Of a stretch of DNA of 64,000 nt, positions 27,496 to 37,000 are shown one piece after another (position 1 is the first letter of the stretch; every line of letters starts with the position of its first letter). Below the pieces are notes generated by a model. The model saw only the letters and a program-made list of their open reading frames with translations. It had not been told where the DNA came from and did not search any database. Location of the stretch: positions 1-64,000 of the forward strand of contig CAZPRY010000005.1 of assembly GCA_964589175.1 (NCBI GenBank), in the 5' to 3' direction. Source of the DNA: CAZPRY01 sp964589175. GTDB lineage: Bacteria > Fidelibacterota > UBA2242. The position numbers and the translations under genes were made by a program.

Positions 27496-29037
27496 CTATC
27501 GGACTCTCCCGGCTTGCTCCAGCAGCCATTTGCATAAATTTTCGGCAGCGCTGTGATTCTCAAAATACGCGGGCAGTTTGCGGTTATCGATATATTCGTT
27601 ATATAGCCAGGGATCGCCGACGGCACAGACCAAACCGTTGCCAAAGGCAGCGGAGGCGATGACTACATCGGCGGCGCTCACAAAAACCGGTATTGCCGGT
27701 TCTGTCAGACTGAGAGTTGAGATTTCCTTCATATATATTTTCGAGACGCCCCGGAAAAGCGGGTGATCCGGCAACTCGGTGAATCCGCCCATATCGTAAT
27801 TTTTATCCTCGACCCGATTGCGGCTGATTTCATTGAAATGAATACCAAATTTTTCGGCCAGCGTGTTGAAGTGCTCAAATTCCGCGTTCCCGGCATCATT
27901 GCCCTGGAGCAACAGCACGCCACCGTTCTTCACCCAGGCGGCGATCGATTCCATGGCGGAAGCGTCGATGTAGTTTGGCGAGGGATTCTCTTTGGGCGTG
28001 TCGGGATCGACGATGATGTAGATGCTCAGTTTGGCGAGAATTTCAGGCGTCGGTGCTTTTTTTATTTCCGAAATAAACGCACCCTGATTCTCGAACAGGT
28101 TGCCCAATTCGTAAAATCCGGAGTTCTCGCGGTCTTCCCAGATATAGTGAAATTGCTCGGTCTTTTCCTCTTTATTGATATGGGATTCGTGATTATAAAA
28201 GTAATCCAGGCCGACGACTTTGCCGCTGGCGGCATCGCTAAATTGCGGCGCCGGTTGCAGGTATTTCGCGACCGGCAAATCGATCGCTTTCATTCCTTCG
28301 ATCACCAATCCGGCGATTTGTATCGCTCCGTAGCGGTTGAAGTGAGTGTTGTCCGACTTGCCCTGCGGGAAGGCTTTATAAACGCCCTCCGGCGCGCGCA
28401 GAAACAGCGCCTCGGATTTTTCCGGCCCGAGGTCAGAGAGCAGTTGCAGGCTTTTGGCGTGCAGGTCGATTAGCGAAACCGCGTATTCCGTAGCCACCTC
28501 TTTGACGACGCCCGGATAGTCGCCGTGGCCGTCGATGAAGACACCGTCTTCGGAAAATTTCCGACGGCAGATCGGCGTTAGCAAAACCGGAACAGCACCC
28601 CGGGAACGGCTGTCCTCAACGTATTTGACCAAGTTCGCGCGATAGTTTGTATGCGGTGCGGCGAAGCGCGTCGTATCCGATTCTTTGGCGTCGTTGTGCC
28701 CGAACTGGATGAAGACATAATCGCCGGGTTTCAAATTCTTGCAGACCTTGTCCCAAAGGCCCTGCTTGATGAAACTCTTCGTACTGCGGCCGTTGCGCGC
28801 ATAATTGATGATCGCAATATCCTGGCTGAAAAACAGGGGGAAGAGCTGGCCCCAACCGCGTTCCGGGTTGTCGTCCAGCGGCTTGTCGGCCATTGTCGAG
28901 TCGCCGATCAGGTGGATCGCCGGTTTGGGCGCTCCGGCATAAATCAACAAAAACAGGCATAACGAGATGAAAATCGCCCGGCCTGCTTTTTTAAGGATAA
29001 TACTATTCGGTTTTAGGGTTTGGCGATTCGTCTGCAT
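27496..29037 (-). CDS. Rhamnogalacturonan acetylesterase (CE12, SGNH) fused to an amidotransferase-like domain
   Basis: Two-part exported protein of 513 aa. The N-terminal part (about 40-260) is a CE12 SGNH hydrolase: GDSTMA with S47, NGRSTKSF (82-89), GHND (113-116) and the DNTH block with D229 and H232. CE12 enzymes remove acetyl groups from rhamnogalacturonan. The C-terminal part (about 265-510) looks like a class I glutamine-amidotransferase-like or ThuA-like alpha/beta domain (YIIVDPDTP, WVKNGGVLLLQGND, AFGNGLVCAVGDPWLYNEYID). No catalytic Cys-His pair is evident in it, so it may be a structural or binding module. It starts 7 bp after the GH43 stop and is followed by CE8. Confidence 0.85.
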   Translation of the reverse strand: MQTNRQTLKPNSIILKKAGRAIFISLCLFLLIYAGAPKPAIHLIGDSTMADKPLDDNPERGWGQLFPLFFSQDIAIINYARNGRSTKSFIKQGLWDKVCKNLKPGDYVFIQFGHNDAKESDTTRFAAPHTNYRANLVKYVEDSRSRGAVPVLLTPICRRKFSEDGVFIDGHGDYPGVVKEVATEYAVSLIDLHAKSLQLLSDLGPEKSEALFLRAPEGVYKAFPQGKSDNTHFNRYGAIQIAGLVIEGMKAIDLPVAKYLQPAPQFSDAASGKVVGLDYFYNHESHINKEEKTEQFHYIWEDRENSGFYELGNLFENQGAFISEIKKAPTPEILAKLSIYIIVDPDTPKENPSPNYIDASAMESIAAWVKNGGVLLLQGNDAGNAEFEHFNTLAEKFGIHFNEISRNRVEDKNYDMGGFTELPDHPLFRGVSKIYMKEISTLSLTEPAIPVFVSAADVVIASAAFGNGLVCAVGDPWLYNEYIDNRKLPAYFENHSAAENLCKWLLEQAGRVR

Positions 29038-29044
29038 ACTTCAC

Positions 29045-30697
29045 TCAGTTCCGGGTACCGTTGATTTTCAAGTGAAAGAAATCGAAATCGGCGTAACCCG
29101 TCGATCCGGTGTCGGTTGGGATGGTGGCGAACAGGCCGATTTTCGCACCGACCCATTTGCCTTTGACGGCCTGGAATTCCGTTCCGGTGGGGATGAACTG
29201 TCTACCATCGAGGCTATAGGCGAATGTGCAAAGTGCGTCGGGACGGACGGTGACTTTCAGATATACACCGGGCGAATCGACAACAACCGTTCCGTTTACG
29301 ATTTCCGGCTGGCCTTCGGCCGCCTGCCGGCATTCGATCTGGTTCAACCGGTATGCCGTTCCTTTCGGGGAAACGGTCAGAGCGGCGTAATCGCTGCCGA
29401 GCACGATCAGCCCGGTCCGGTCGTCTTCATTTTCGGGATGAAAGGAAACCCGCGTAACGGCCTCGAAGGCTTCGGCGGGAAATTTTTGAGCGATGATGTT
29501 GGGCAGGTCCCACAAGTTCCTGCCGTCTGCAACCGGATTGACAGAATACAGGCGCAGGCTGCCGCTGGCTGCATTCAGGGAATACCAGCTTTCCTTATAG
29601 TTCGCCTGCCACTGCCATTGCAATCCTAGTTTTTCGTCATCGAAATCATCGGAGGTCCGGATCGACATTTCCGGATGGAATGCGGCCACGTCCGGTTTTC
29701 GAAAGGCGGCCACCGGTTCGCCGATGCCGTTACCGTCGAAATCTTCACCGATTACCGGCCAGTCGTCCTGCCAGCGCATCGACTGCAAATGCACAATCCG
29801 GCCGTAAGCGTCCCGGTCTTGAAAATGCACAAACCAGGACTCGCCGGATTCCAGTTCGACCCAGGCGCCCTGGTGAGGACCGTTAGTGGCGGTGCCGCCC
29901 TGTTCCAGTACGATCTTATCTTCGTACGGACCGTAGATATTTTTTGAGCGCAGCACTGTCTGCCAGCCATTGCGCACCCCGCCGGCCGGCGCGAAGACAT
30001 AATAATAACCGTTGCGTTTGTACAATTTCGGGCCTTCGATCGTCGGGTGCTTCGCATGCCCATCGAAGACGGTTTGGCCCTCATCCAGAATTTTGGTACC
30101 ATCGGGGCTCATACGATGAATCGTCAGGATGCTGTTGAAACCGGCCCGGCTTTCAGCCCAGGCATGGACAAGATAAGCATTGCCGTCGTCGTCCCAAAAA
30201 GGACACGGATCGATCCAGCCTTTGGCCGCTTTTACCAGCGCCGGGGTTTTCCAGGGACCTTCCGGGTTTCGGGCTTTTACCATCAAGATTCCCAGGTCCG
30301 GATCACCATAGTAAATCCGGAATTCGCCGTTTTGAAAGCGAATACTGGGCGCCCAGATACCCTTACCGTGCTGCGGTTTTTCGAAAATTGGGTCGGGAAG
30401 GTTTTGAACGGCGTAAACGATGATTTCCCAATTCACAAGATCCCTGGAATGCAGAATCGGAAGCCCCGGTGTATGTGCAAAGCTGGAGGAAACCAGGTAA
30501 AAATCATCTCCAACCCGAATAACATCCGGATCGGAGTAATCCGCGAAAATAACGGGATTCATAAATGTTTCTCCATTTTCCGCTGATTCAGCGTCCGGCG
30601 GGCCGCTCGTTGCAGTTTGCAGAAAGAGGATTCCGGCCGCGATGACGACGGCCTTGAGCCGGGAGCAATGGAAAGGATAGATTTTTACCATATTCAT
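29045..30697 (-). CDS. Exported GH43 beta-xylosidase/alpha-L-arabinofuranosidase-type enzyme
   Basis: Inverting five-bladed propeller glycosidase acting on xylo- or arabino-oligosaccharides. Read from the ATG at 30697 it has 550 aa; the open frame begins one codon earlier with TTG, and neither start has a strong leader. Expected catalytic residues are D56 (in YSDPDV), D163 (in WIDPCPFW) and E221 (in TIEGPKLY). After the propeller (about 45-330) a C-terminal jelly-roll (about 340-545, SFHPENEDDRTGLIVLGSDY) matches the beta-xylosidase C-terminal domain arrangement. A signal peptide is present. It lies after the PorV-like gene and its intercistronic hairpin. Xylosidase is favoured over arabinanase because of that C-terminal domain; specificity stays open. 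Confidence 0.9.
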   Translation of the reverse strand: MNMVKIYPFHCSRLKAVVIAAGILFLQTATSGPPDAESAENGETFMNPVIFADYSDPDVIRVGDDFYLVSSSFAHTPGLPILHSRDLVNWEIIVYAVQNLPDPIFEKPQHGKGIWAPSIRFQNGEFRIYYGDPDLGILMVKARNPEGPWKTPALVKAAKGWIDPCPFWDDDGNAYLVHAWAESRAGFNSILTIHRMSPDGTKILDEGQTVFDGHAKHPTIEGPKLYKRNGYYYVFAPAGGVRNGWQTVLRSKNIYGPYEDKIVLEQGGTATNGPHQGAWVELESGESWFVHFQDRDAYGRIVHLQSMRWQDDWPVIGEDFDGNGIGEPVAAFRKPDVAAFHPEMSIRTSDDFDDEKLGLQWQWQANYKESWYSLNAASGSLRLYSVNPVADGRNLWDLPNIIAQKFPAEAFEAVTRVSFHPENEDDRTGLIVLGSDYAALTVSPKGTAYRLNQIECRQAAEGQPEIVNGTVVVDSPGVYLKVTVRPDALCTFAYSLDGRQFIPTGTEFQAVKGKWVGAKIGLFATIPTDTGSTGYADFDFFHLKINGTRN

Positions 30698-30734
30698 CAA
30701 ATATAACTCAATCGATATTGCGTGCCTGCATCGA

Positions 30735-30753
30735 AATCTGCCTGAGGCAGATT
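30735..30753 (-). promoter_or_regulatory. Intercistronic hairpin between the porV-like gene and GH43
   Basis: Perfect 8-bp stem AATCTGCC/GGCAGATT with a 3-base loop, starting 11 bases after the porV-like stop codon. No T-run follows it on the - strand, so it is less likely a full terminator than an RNA-stabilising or attenuating element. It sits exactly at the boundary between the transport genes and the enzyme genes. Confidence 0.55.
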
Positions 30754-30763
30754 GGCGCTTGAT

Positions 30764-31780
30764 TTAGAAAGCGATACCGACGGCGAGACGATTAACGCCA
30801 TCAAAGATATCGAAATTGGAATAGGAGTAATCGAACTCGAAATGCTTTCCTCCGATGCTGGAGTTCACACCGAGGCCGGCGGACCAGGAGGCGATATCCT
30901 GGTTGGTCTGGTAGCCGCCGCGCAGGGCGACTTTATCGAACAGCTTGTACTCCAGCCCGATGTTCATGCGCTCCGAATAGTTATTCGGGTGTAGAAAGTC
31001 CACTGCCAGCATCAGCGCCTGGGTTCCCGAGCGCTTCGGCGCGACGATATCGAAAAGATCCAGAGCCACGCCCATTGTAAAGAGCACCGGCAGTTGTTCT
31101 TCGATCTCTTCCCGTTTGATATTGGTGGAAAAGTTGCGGATCGCCATTCCGAAGCGAATACTTCTCAAGCCGGTGAAGTATTTAACGCCGGCGTCGAATA
31201 CCAGCTTGGTGGCGCTATTGTCCTTCATGCCGTTCGAGAGCAGGCTCTGACCCAGGTTCTGGCCGACCAGGCGCATATTGCCGCCGATCAGGAACTGGGT
31301 GCTGATGGCACGGCCGTAGGTCAGGCCGAACGAGTATGCACCGACATTGCTGATTTGGCCGTTGTCCTTGTAGCCCAGTGGGTACAACTCCCTCTCAGAG
31401 GCGGAAATCAGGCTTGTCCAGCGGATGCTGCCGTAGTCGACCGTGAGCACGCTCAGTCCGATCGAGCCGTATTTCCCGGCGTTCCAGGCCAGGGCGCCCG
31501 CCATGTAATTGATATCCGCGATCCATTGGGTCGCGTACATTTTCAGATCGAAGGTGTTGTCGGATTCGACGATTCCGGCCGGATTAAAAAAGATGCTTTC
31601 GGCGCCGTTGCCGACGGCACAAAAGGCCTCGCCCATGGCGCTGGCTTTGGGGGAGACGCTGACCGTCAGAAAATTCATGGTGCTCTGCGCGATTTTTTTC
31701 AGTCCTACCTGGGCATGTATTCTCGGAGCGATCATTGCCAGCACTCCCAGGACCAGCAGAAATGTATTGATGCGTTTCAT
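30764..31780 (-). CDS. PorV/PorQ-like outer-membrane beta-barrel protein
   Basis: Predicted outer-membrane barrel of the PorV/PorQ (UPF0164) type, 338 aa from the ATG at 31780. This start is favoured by the leader GGAG 8 bases ahead; the open frame extends far upstream into the previous gene. After a signal peptide (about 1-23) comes the family opening with SPKASAMGEAFCAVGNGAESIFFNPAGI-like order, here at about residues 42-70, followed by regularly spaced amphipathic strands and a terminal aromatic residue (GIAF). In Bacteroidota PorV attaches type IX cargo at the outer membrane. Here it follows the TonB receptor and a sorting-domain protein, so it may serve that receptor complex rather than general secretion. 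Spacing to the gene before it is 23 bp. Confidence 0.85.
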   Translation of the reverse strand: MKRINTFLLVLGVLAMIAPRIHAQVGLKKIAQSTMNFLTVSVSPKASAMGEAFCAVGNGAESIFFNPAGIVESDNTFDLKMYATQWIADINYMAGALAWNAGKYGSIGLSVLTVDYGSIRWTSLISASERELYPLGYKDNGQISNVGAYSFGLTYGRAISTQFLIGGNMRLVGQNLGQSLLSNGMKDNSATKLVFDAGVKYFTGLRSIRFGMAIRNFSTNIKREEIEEQLPVLFTMGVALDLFDIVAPKRSGTQALMLAVDFLHPNNYSERMNIGLEYKLFDKVALRGGYQTNQDIASWSAGLGVNSSIGGKHFEFDYSYSNFDIFDGVNRLAVGIAF

Positions 31781-31803
31781 CGGAATACTCTCCTTCATTA
31801 GTA

Positions 31804-33990
31804 TTAGCGGACGACCACAAATTTCTGATAAGACATTTCGCCGCCCGGCTTCTGGAAAACGACAATGTAGATACCGCTGCTGATGACTTGCTGGTTGCGG
31901 GTTACCAGGTTCCAAATCTCGTATCCCGAACTCACCGGGCTGTCGTGTTCGATGGTCTGCACGAGGTCGCCGTACTCGGTATAAATCCGGATTGTCACCT
32001 TTCCGGGGAGGTTGAAAAACTGGATACCGCGCTGATCCGTCCATCCCTGGCCTTCGAGCAGGGGATCGTTGATATTATATGGATTAGGGACAATCGCGAT
32101 TTTAACCAGATCGTCCTGGGAGAAGTGGGGCGGATTGATCCAGTAGACATTCGGATGCAGCACCCGGCTGCTGTAGATGATTTTACCGCGGGTAGTCGGG
32201 TCCGCATTCGGATCGTTATCCGCGATCCGGGCTTTGGCCTGCACATAATAGTAATATTGGGCCCCGATCAGAACGTCCCTGTCCACGTAGAGATGTTCCG
32301 CCGCCCGGTCGTCCGCATCCGATGAGTAAACGACCTGGTAGAAAACGGTATCCATGCTGGATAATCGCCGCATGATGCGGTAGCCGTCGAAATTGGACAT
32401 GCTCTCGGCTTCCGGATCGGACCACTTAATTTCCACGCCCGTTCCCAGGCCGGTCATTTCGACGCTGGTCGGCGGCGGCGGCGCCTGGGGAATTTTATAG
32501 CCGCTGTCCAAGTTCCAATTGGCGCGCCGGGCGCTCTTCATCACCGAGTCGATGCCGGTACTGAGCCAGCGGTCCTTGCGCTTGTCCATCTCGGTGGCAT
32601 CGAGCGGGAAAACGAAATCGGATGGGAAGAAACCGCTGCGTTCGTCCGGGAGGCCGGGCGGATCTTCCAGCGTGCCCTTACTCCACTTTTCACCGACCTC
32701 CTGGGCCATCGGCAGACTGAGCCCGGAATACCCGTTGGCCAGCACCAGGCGCAGCTTTTTACCGGGGGTGAAAGTGTAGGGCCCGAAACTGCACCACATC
32801 TTGGAATTGTTGGACGAGTGCGTGCCGGCGGGATGGGCGGCGTAGTCCGCGTTGGCCTGCTCGTCGCTGTTGCCGCCATGGAAAGTAGCGGGCCAAGTGA
32901 TGCCGCTCATGGGGAAATAACCGGCATACTCTCCGCGGATGGCCCAGAAATTTTTGCTGCCGAATTCATCGCCTTCGTCATTGTAGGGAATCAGATTATC
33001 CTTGCCGATATAGGTGACTTTAGGTTGCAGGAAATCATCGCTATCCTCGGCCGGGTTGCTATAGGGTTCGGCGGAAGCATGCAGGATTGAGTACCAGATA
33101 AATTTGGCGTTGATCAGCCGCCCGCCCTGCGATGGAACCGGAGCGCCCATATTATCGCCGGGAACATCGGGGTCGTCGGCGCTGTACTCGTAGAAAACCC
33201 GCAGGCTGTCGCCCACCCGGCCGCCGTAGTAATGCTGCCAGGTCGTGGCCGTATTGAAACGCTCGCCCGCGCCCGGAGTAGGATTGGAGCCGTTGGATCG
33301 GAGTGTATTGGCACCGTTGTTTTGAACATTGATATAAAAGTCCTTGAGCGTATCGCCGCTGATGTTGGTGAATTCCACGTCCACGATGACATAATCGTCG
33401 TTCAGACTCTGGCTCCAGGAAAGGATTTTACGATGCAGCTCCACTCCCAGAATGTTCTCCGTGGTCACTTCGACGATCTGATCGCAGGTATAGTCGCCGA
33501 ATTTGGTCGGGTCGACAATTCCGAAGCTTTCCAGCTGGACCGGATTGAATTCGATAACCTGCTGCGGGTAGGTGAAGCGAATGTAGTTGGTCAGGCGCTG
33601 AGTCACCTTGCCCTGCGGCATGAATTCGTTGGTCGGGCCATAGATCGCGGCGGTATGAAACGTGTCGATCGGGTCCACCCAGTTGGTGGTTACCAGGCGG
33701 AAGCCGGCCCCGGCCCAGGTGTCCAGCTCCTGGCCCCGCACGCCGAGAATATCGTAATCGTTGGGAAAGAAGCCCGCGCGGTAGTCGAAATTACCTTTGT
33801 CGCCGTTGGCTTTTACGCCGCACCAGATATGGCCCATTTTCACCAACGCGGTTTCCAGTTCGGGCTGGACCTGAGCGACGGAAGTGGTCAGTAGAGTCGG
33901 GATAATCAGAGCCAGAAATGCCCGGCCGATACTCGTGGCAGAGCGGCCATTACCCCTAACATTTCGTTTATTTTTCATTTGAGACTCCAT
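31804..33990 (-). CDS. Sorting-domain surface protein co-encoded with the TonB receptor
   Basis: A 728-aa secreted protein with no catalytic family recognised. A signal peptide (about 1-38) precedes a large beta-rich region (about 45-500) with many Gly/Asn/Tyr turns. A fibronectin type III-like domain follows (about 508-605, TSVEMTGLGTGVEIKWSDPE...YYYYVQAKA). A C-terminal FlgD-Ig-like/sorting domain completes it (about 635-728, IVPNPYNINDP...GIYIVVFQKPGGEMSYQKFVVVR). It starts 30 bp after the TonB receptor and is followed by the PorV-like gene. By position it takes the place that a SusD-like glycan-binding lipoprotein has in Bacteroidota loci, which makes substrate capture its likeliest role. 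That role is inference; there is no sequence similarity to SusD that I can see. Confidence 0.72.
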   Translation of the reverse strand: MESQMKNKRNVRGNGRSATSIGRAFLALIIPTLLTTSVAQVQPELETALVKMGHIWCGVKANGDKGNFDYRAGFFPNDYDILGVRGQELDTWAGAGFRLVTTNWVDPIDTFHTAAIYGPTNEFMPQGKVTQRLTNYIRFTYPQQVIEFNPVQLESFGIVDPTKFGDYTCDQIVEVTTENILGVELHRKILSWSQSLNDDYVIVDVEFTNISGDTLKDFYINVQNNGANTLRSNGSNPTPGAGERFNTATTWQHYYGGRVGDSLRVFYEYSADDPDVPGDNMGAPVPSQGGRLINAKFIWYSILHASAEPYSNPAEDSDDFLQPKVTYIGKDNLIPYNDEGDEFGSKNFWAIRGEYAGYFPMSGITWPATFHGGNSDEQANADYAAHPAGTHSSNNSKMWCSFGPYTFTPGKKLRLVLANGYSGLSLPMAQEVGEKWSKGTLEDPPGLPDERSGFFPSDFVFPLDATEMDKRKDRWLSTGIDSVMKSARRANWNLDSGYKIPQAPPPPTSVEMTGLGTGVEIKWSDPEAESMSNFDGYRIMRRLSSMDTVFYQVVYSSDADDRAAEHLYVDRDVLIGAQYYYYVQAKARIADNDPNADPTTRGKIIYSSRVLHPNVYWINPPHFSQDDLVKIAIVPNPYNINDPLLEGQGWTDQRGIQFFNLPGKVTIRIYTEYGDLVQTIEHDSPVSSGYEIWNLVTRNQQVISSGIYIVVFQKPGGEMSYQKFVVVR

Positions 33991-34020
33991 CTATTTTCCT
34001 TACCGGAAGATTCTGATGCA

Positions 34021-37000
34021 TTAGAAACTAAACCTCAAACCGAACCAGATATCGCGCGGTTCGCCGTACAGCCAAAACGGCAGGTTCGGATCGTTGATAT
34101 AGTCTTTGTCTTCCGATCTCATGTCGCCGACCTTATCGTTACCCGGGATAAAATAGCCGGGATACTGCTCCCGATAGGCGTCATATTCCACGGAATCGTA
34201 CATCGGTAAATGCAGCGAAGCCATATAATTGAAATAGTCACGCCAGTCTTCCAGATCGCCGTCGGCGCGTTCGAAGGGATACTCGCGGTACAGTAGACTG
34301 ACTTTATAATTAAAGAGATTGCTGACGTCGACGAAGAAGGTGGACTCAATGCCCAGGATTTTGAATTTTTTCGTCAATTTCAGGTCGACCATGTGGTAAG
34401 ACGGCCAGCGCATGTTGTCGCTGACATGCAGCCGGTTGGTCGGATTCCAGGTGAAGTATTTCCCGGCTTGCCACTCCCCGAAGAAGGTTACGCTCCAGTC
34501 GGCCAGCGGGTGAGCGCCCCACAGTGCGGGGCCCCATTTGCGGGGTGAGCGAAAGGTGATATTGCCGTTCACTCTAGGAACGGGCAGCGAGCGCGTTTCC
34601 TGGCCGGCATAAAGGCCTTCCCGGTCGTTGTTAATTGTTACGTCCGTGATTTCTTCCCGCCCGGTCAATCCGGATTTTTTTAATAAATAGTTGAAATTGA
34701 CCCAACCGGTCAACCAGCTGTTATCCGATTTCGACAGGATGATTTCCAGCCCCTGGATATCCTGGTACTCGTTGTTGGTCCACAAGTTATAGTCGATGCC
34801 GGTCGCCGCCGTTTTATAGTTGACTTCACCATGCTGGCCGGTAACATCTTTCGAGTAGCCGGACACGCTCAGCATATAACCGTTGGCGAAATTGTAGTTC
34901 AGGCCCAGCTCGTAGGAAATGGTGCGGGGCGGATCGAGGTTGGGATTGGACATATCATACAGGCCGTTCTTCACATAACGGTAGCGATAAAGGTACATCG
35001 TATAATAGGGCGGGTTCGAGCGGAAATGACCGTAGTTAAAATAGAATTTGGATCGTTCCGTAACCGGGAAAGATAGCCCGATTCGCGGACTGACCGTGAA
35101 ATGGTTCCTGATCGGCTGCAGAAATCCGGGATGCTCTTTGTCATAGGCCACCCAGGTATCCCAGATATAGGAACGCCCCTGCTCGAGGTAATTGAATAAA
35201 ATGGAATCCTCTTCCACTTCCTGCGGGACAAAAGCCGCCATGGCGAAAGGATCTCCGGTGGGCCACTTACCGCCGCCGCCGTAATAATAATCGAAACGCA
35301 GGCCCAGGTTCGCGATGATGCCCTCATAGGAAATCTGATCCTGTAAATACAGGCCGGTCTGGCTGGGTGTGCGGTGATAATTGAATTCGTAGACATTGTA
35401 GTAATTTTCGTTCCATTTCTCCCACAATTTGTGGTTCAGATCGATGTAGTTGTATTCAAAGCCGCTTTTCAGATAATGATGCGTACCCACCTGGGAAGTA
35501 ATGTCGAACTTGGCGCGGTACTGCCCGGTTTTAACATCGGTGTACAAATCGCCCTCTTTTCTCCTGAATCGGCGGCTGACATTGGGCAGGGCGTCATAGC
35601 TGGGATAGTTGTAGCCGTCCACGACATTGCTGCCGTATTGTAATTTTCCATAGGGCATTTCAGTTACGGGAAATGGACCGAAGCGGGTGACAATGGTGGA
35701 GTCGCGGGTGTTGCCGACATCCGAATGATCCTGGATAGTCAGGGCGCTCAGGGTCAATTCCCAGAAGGTGGAGCTGCTCAGGACATGATTGATCGTCACT
35801 CCGCCCATCAGGGTAGTCTGGTCCAGCAGCGGGAAAAACGGCTGGTCGTACCAGTATTCCGAATTTTTAGCGATGTATTTGATGTTGTCGATTGGCATGA
35901 ATCCGCCTTCACGGCTGGCATCGGGGAAATCGCCCCAGGCCGGACGAATCGGACTGACTCCGATCTGGCGTTTGTGCAATCCGTTGAGGGTCAGGGTCAG
36001 GTTGTCCCGCGGCTGGGTTTTTATGGTTGCGAGGGTCGTATAGACCTCTTCACTGGAGCGTGTCACCGGCATGATATATTGCTGCTGCTTGGCGTTGTGA
36101 GAGATGTAGAAGGTGGCGTCCCCCAGGGCTTTACTGAGGAGGGGCAGGGGCCCGCCGAATCCGCCGTCGAAATTATAGTCGGGTTTCGAATCATCCATGC
36201 GATGTTCCCGGAAAAGTTTCTGCTGTTCGTCCGATACCGTGTAACCCAGCTCGGCCAGACCTTCATAATCCGGGACAGCCATATGCATCCAGCAGGCCAG
36301 CAGGTAGTAATCCAGCGGGGTGGCCTGGTTTTCGGGCGTTTTGCCGATGTTAAAATTTTGGGCAGAAGTGTTCCAGCCAACGAAGCGCGGATACTGCTGG
36401 CGCATATACGGATCGTCGGCCCAGGCCTCTTCGGTTCCACCGAACGCCACGGCCGGGTCAAGAAACGGCTTGAGCGCTTCATTGTCGGTATCGTAGAACG
36501 ACTTGCCGAAACGCCGCAGGTGGGCCTGGTCCCGGGAGAGACTGAAAGTGCCGTGGTAACCGCTTTTCGTTCCGCTCTTGGTGGTGATATTGATCAGGCC
36601 GGAGCGGAAATTACCGTACTCCGCGTTGTATCCGCCGGAGAGTAGCGAGACCTGTTCGATGGCGCTGAGCGGCACACTGGTTTCGGCATTGCCCGCGGCC
36701 GCATTCATATACGAAAGACCGTTCAGCATCATACCGGTCTGGTCGGCCGAACCGCCGCGAATCGTCAGGTAACCGTTTTCTTCCGAAATGCCGGGGAGTT
36801 TGGTTAGAAAGGCGTTGATTTCGCGAATTCCGGTAGCGTCCTCCAACTGGACGCTGCTGACGACCATCTGCGTCGTGGAGACCTCTTTATGCAGCACGTG
36901 CTTCTTGGCGGTCACTTCCACGACACTGCCTTCGATCACGGTCTGGGTCAAGGAAAAGTCGATTTTGGAGACCAGGTCGGCCGATACCATGACATCGGTC

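Noticed and set aside
30764..32044. Long open frame upstream of the PorV-like protein, adding 88 residues
   Set aside because: The added part lies within the coding end of the 728-aa protein gene in another frame, has no family similarity, and a signal peptide plus GGAG leader fit the ATG at 31780.
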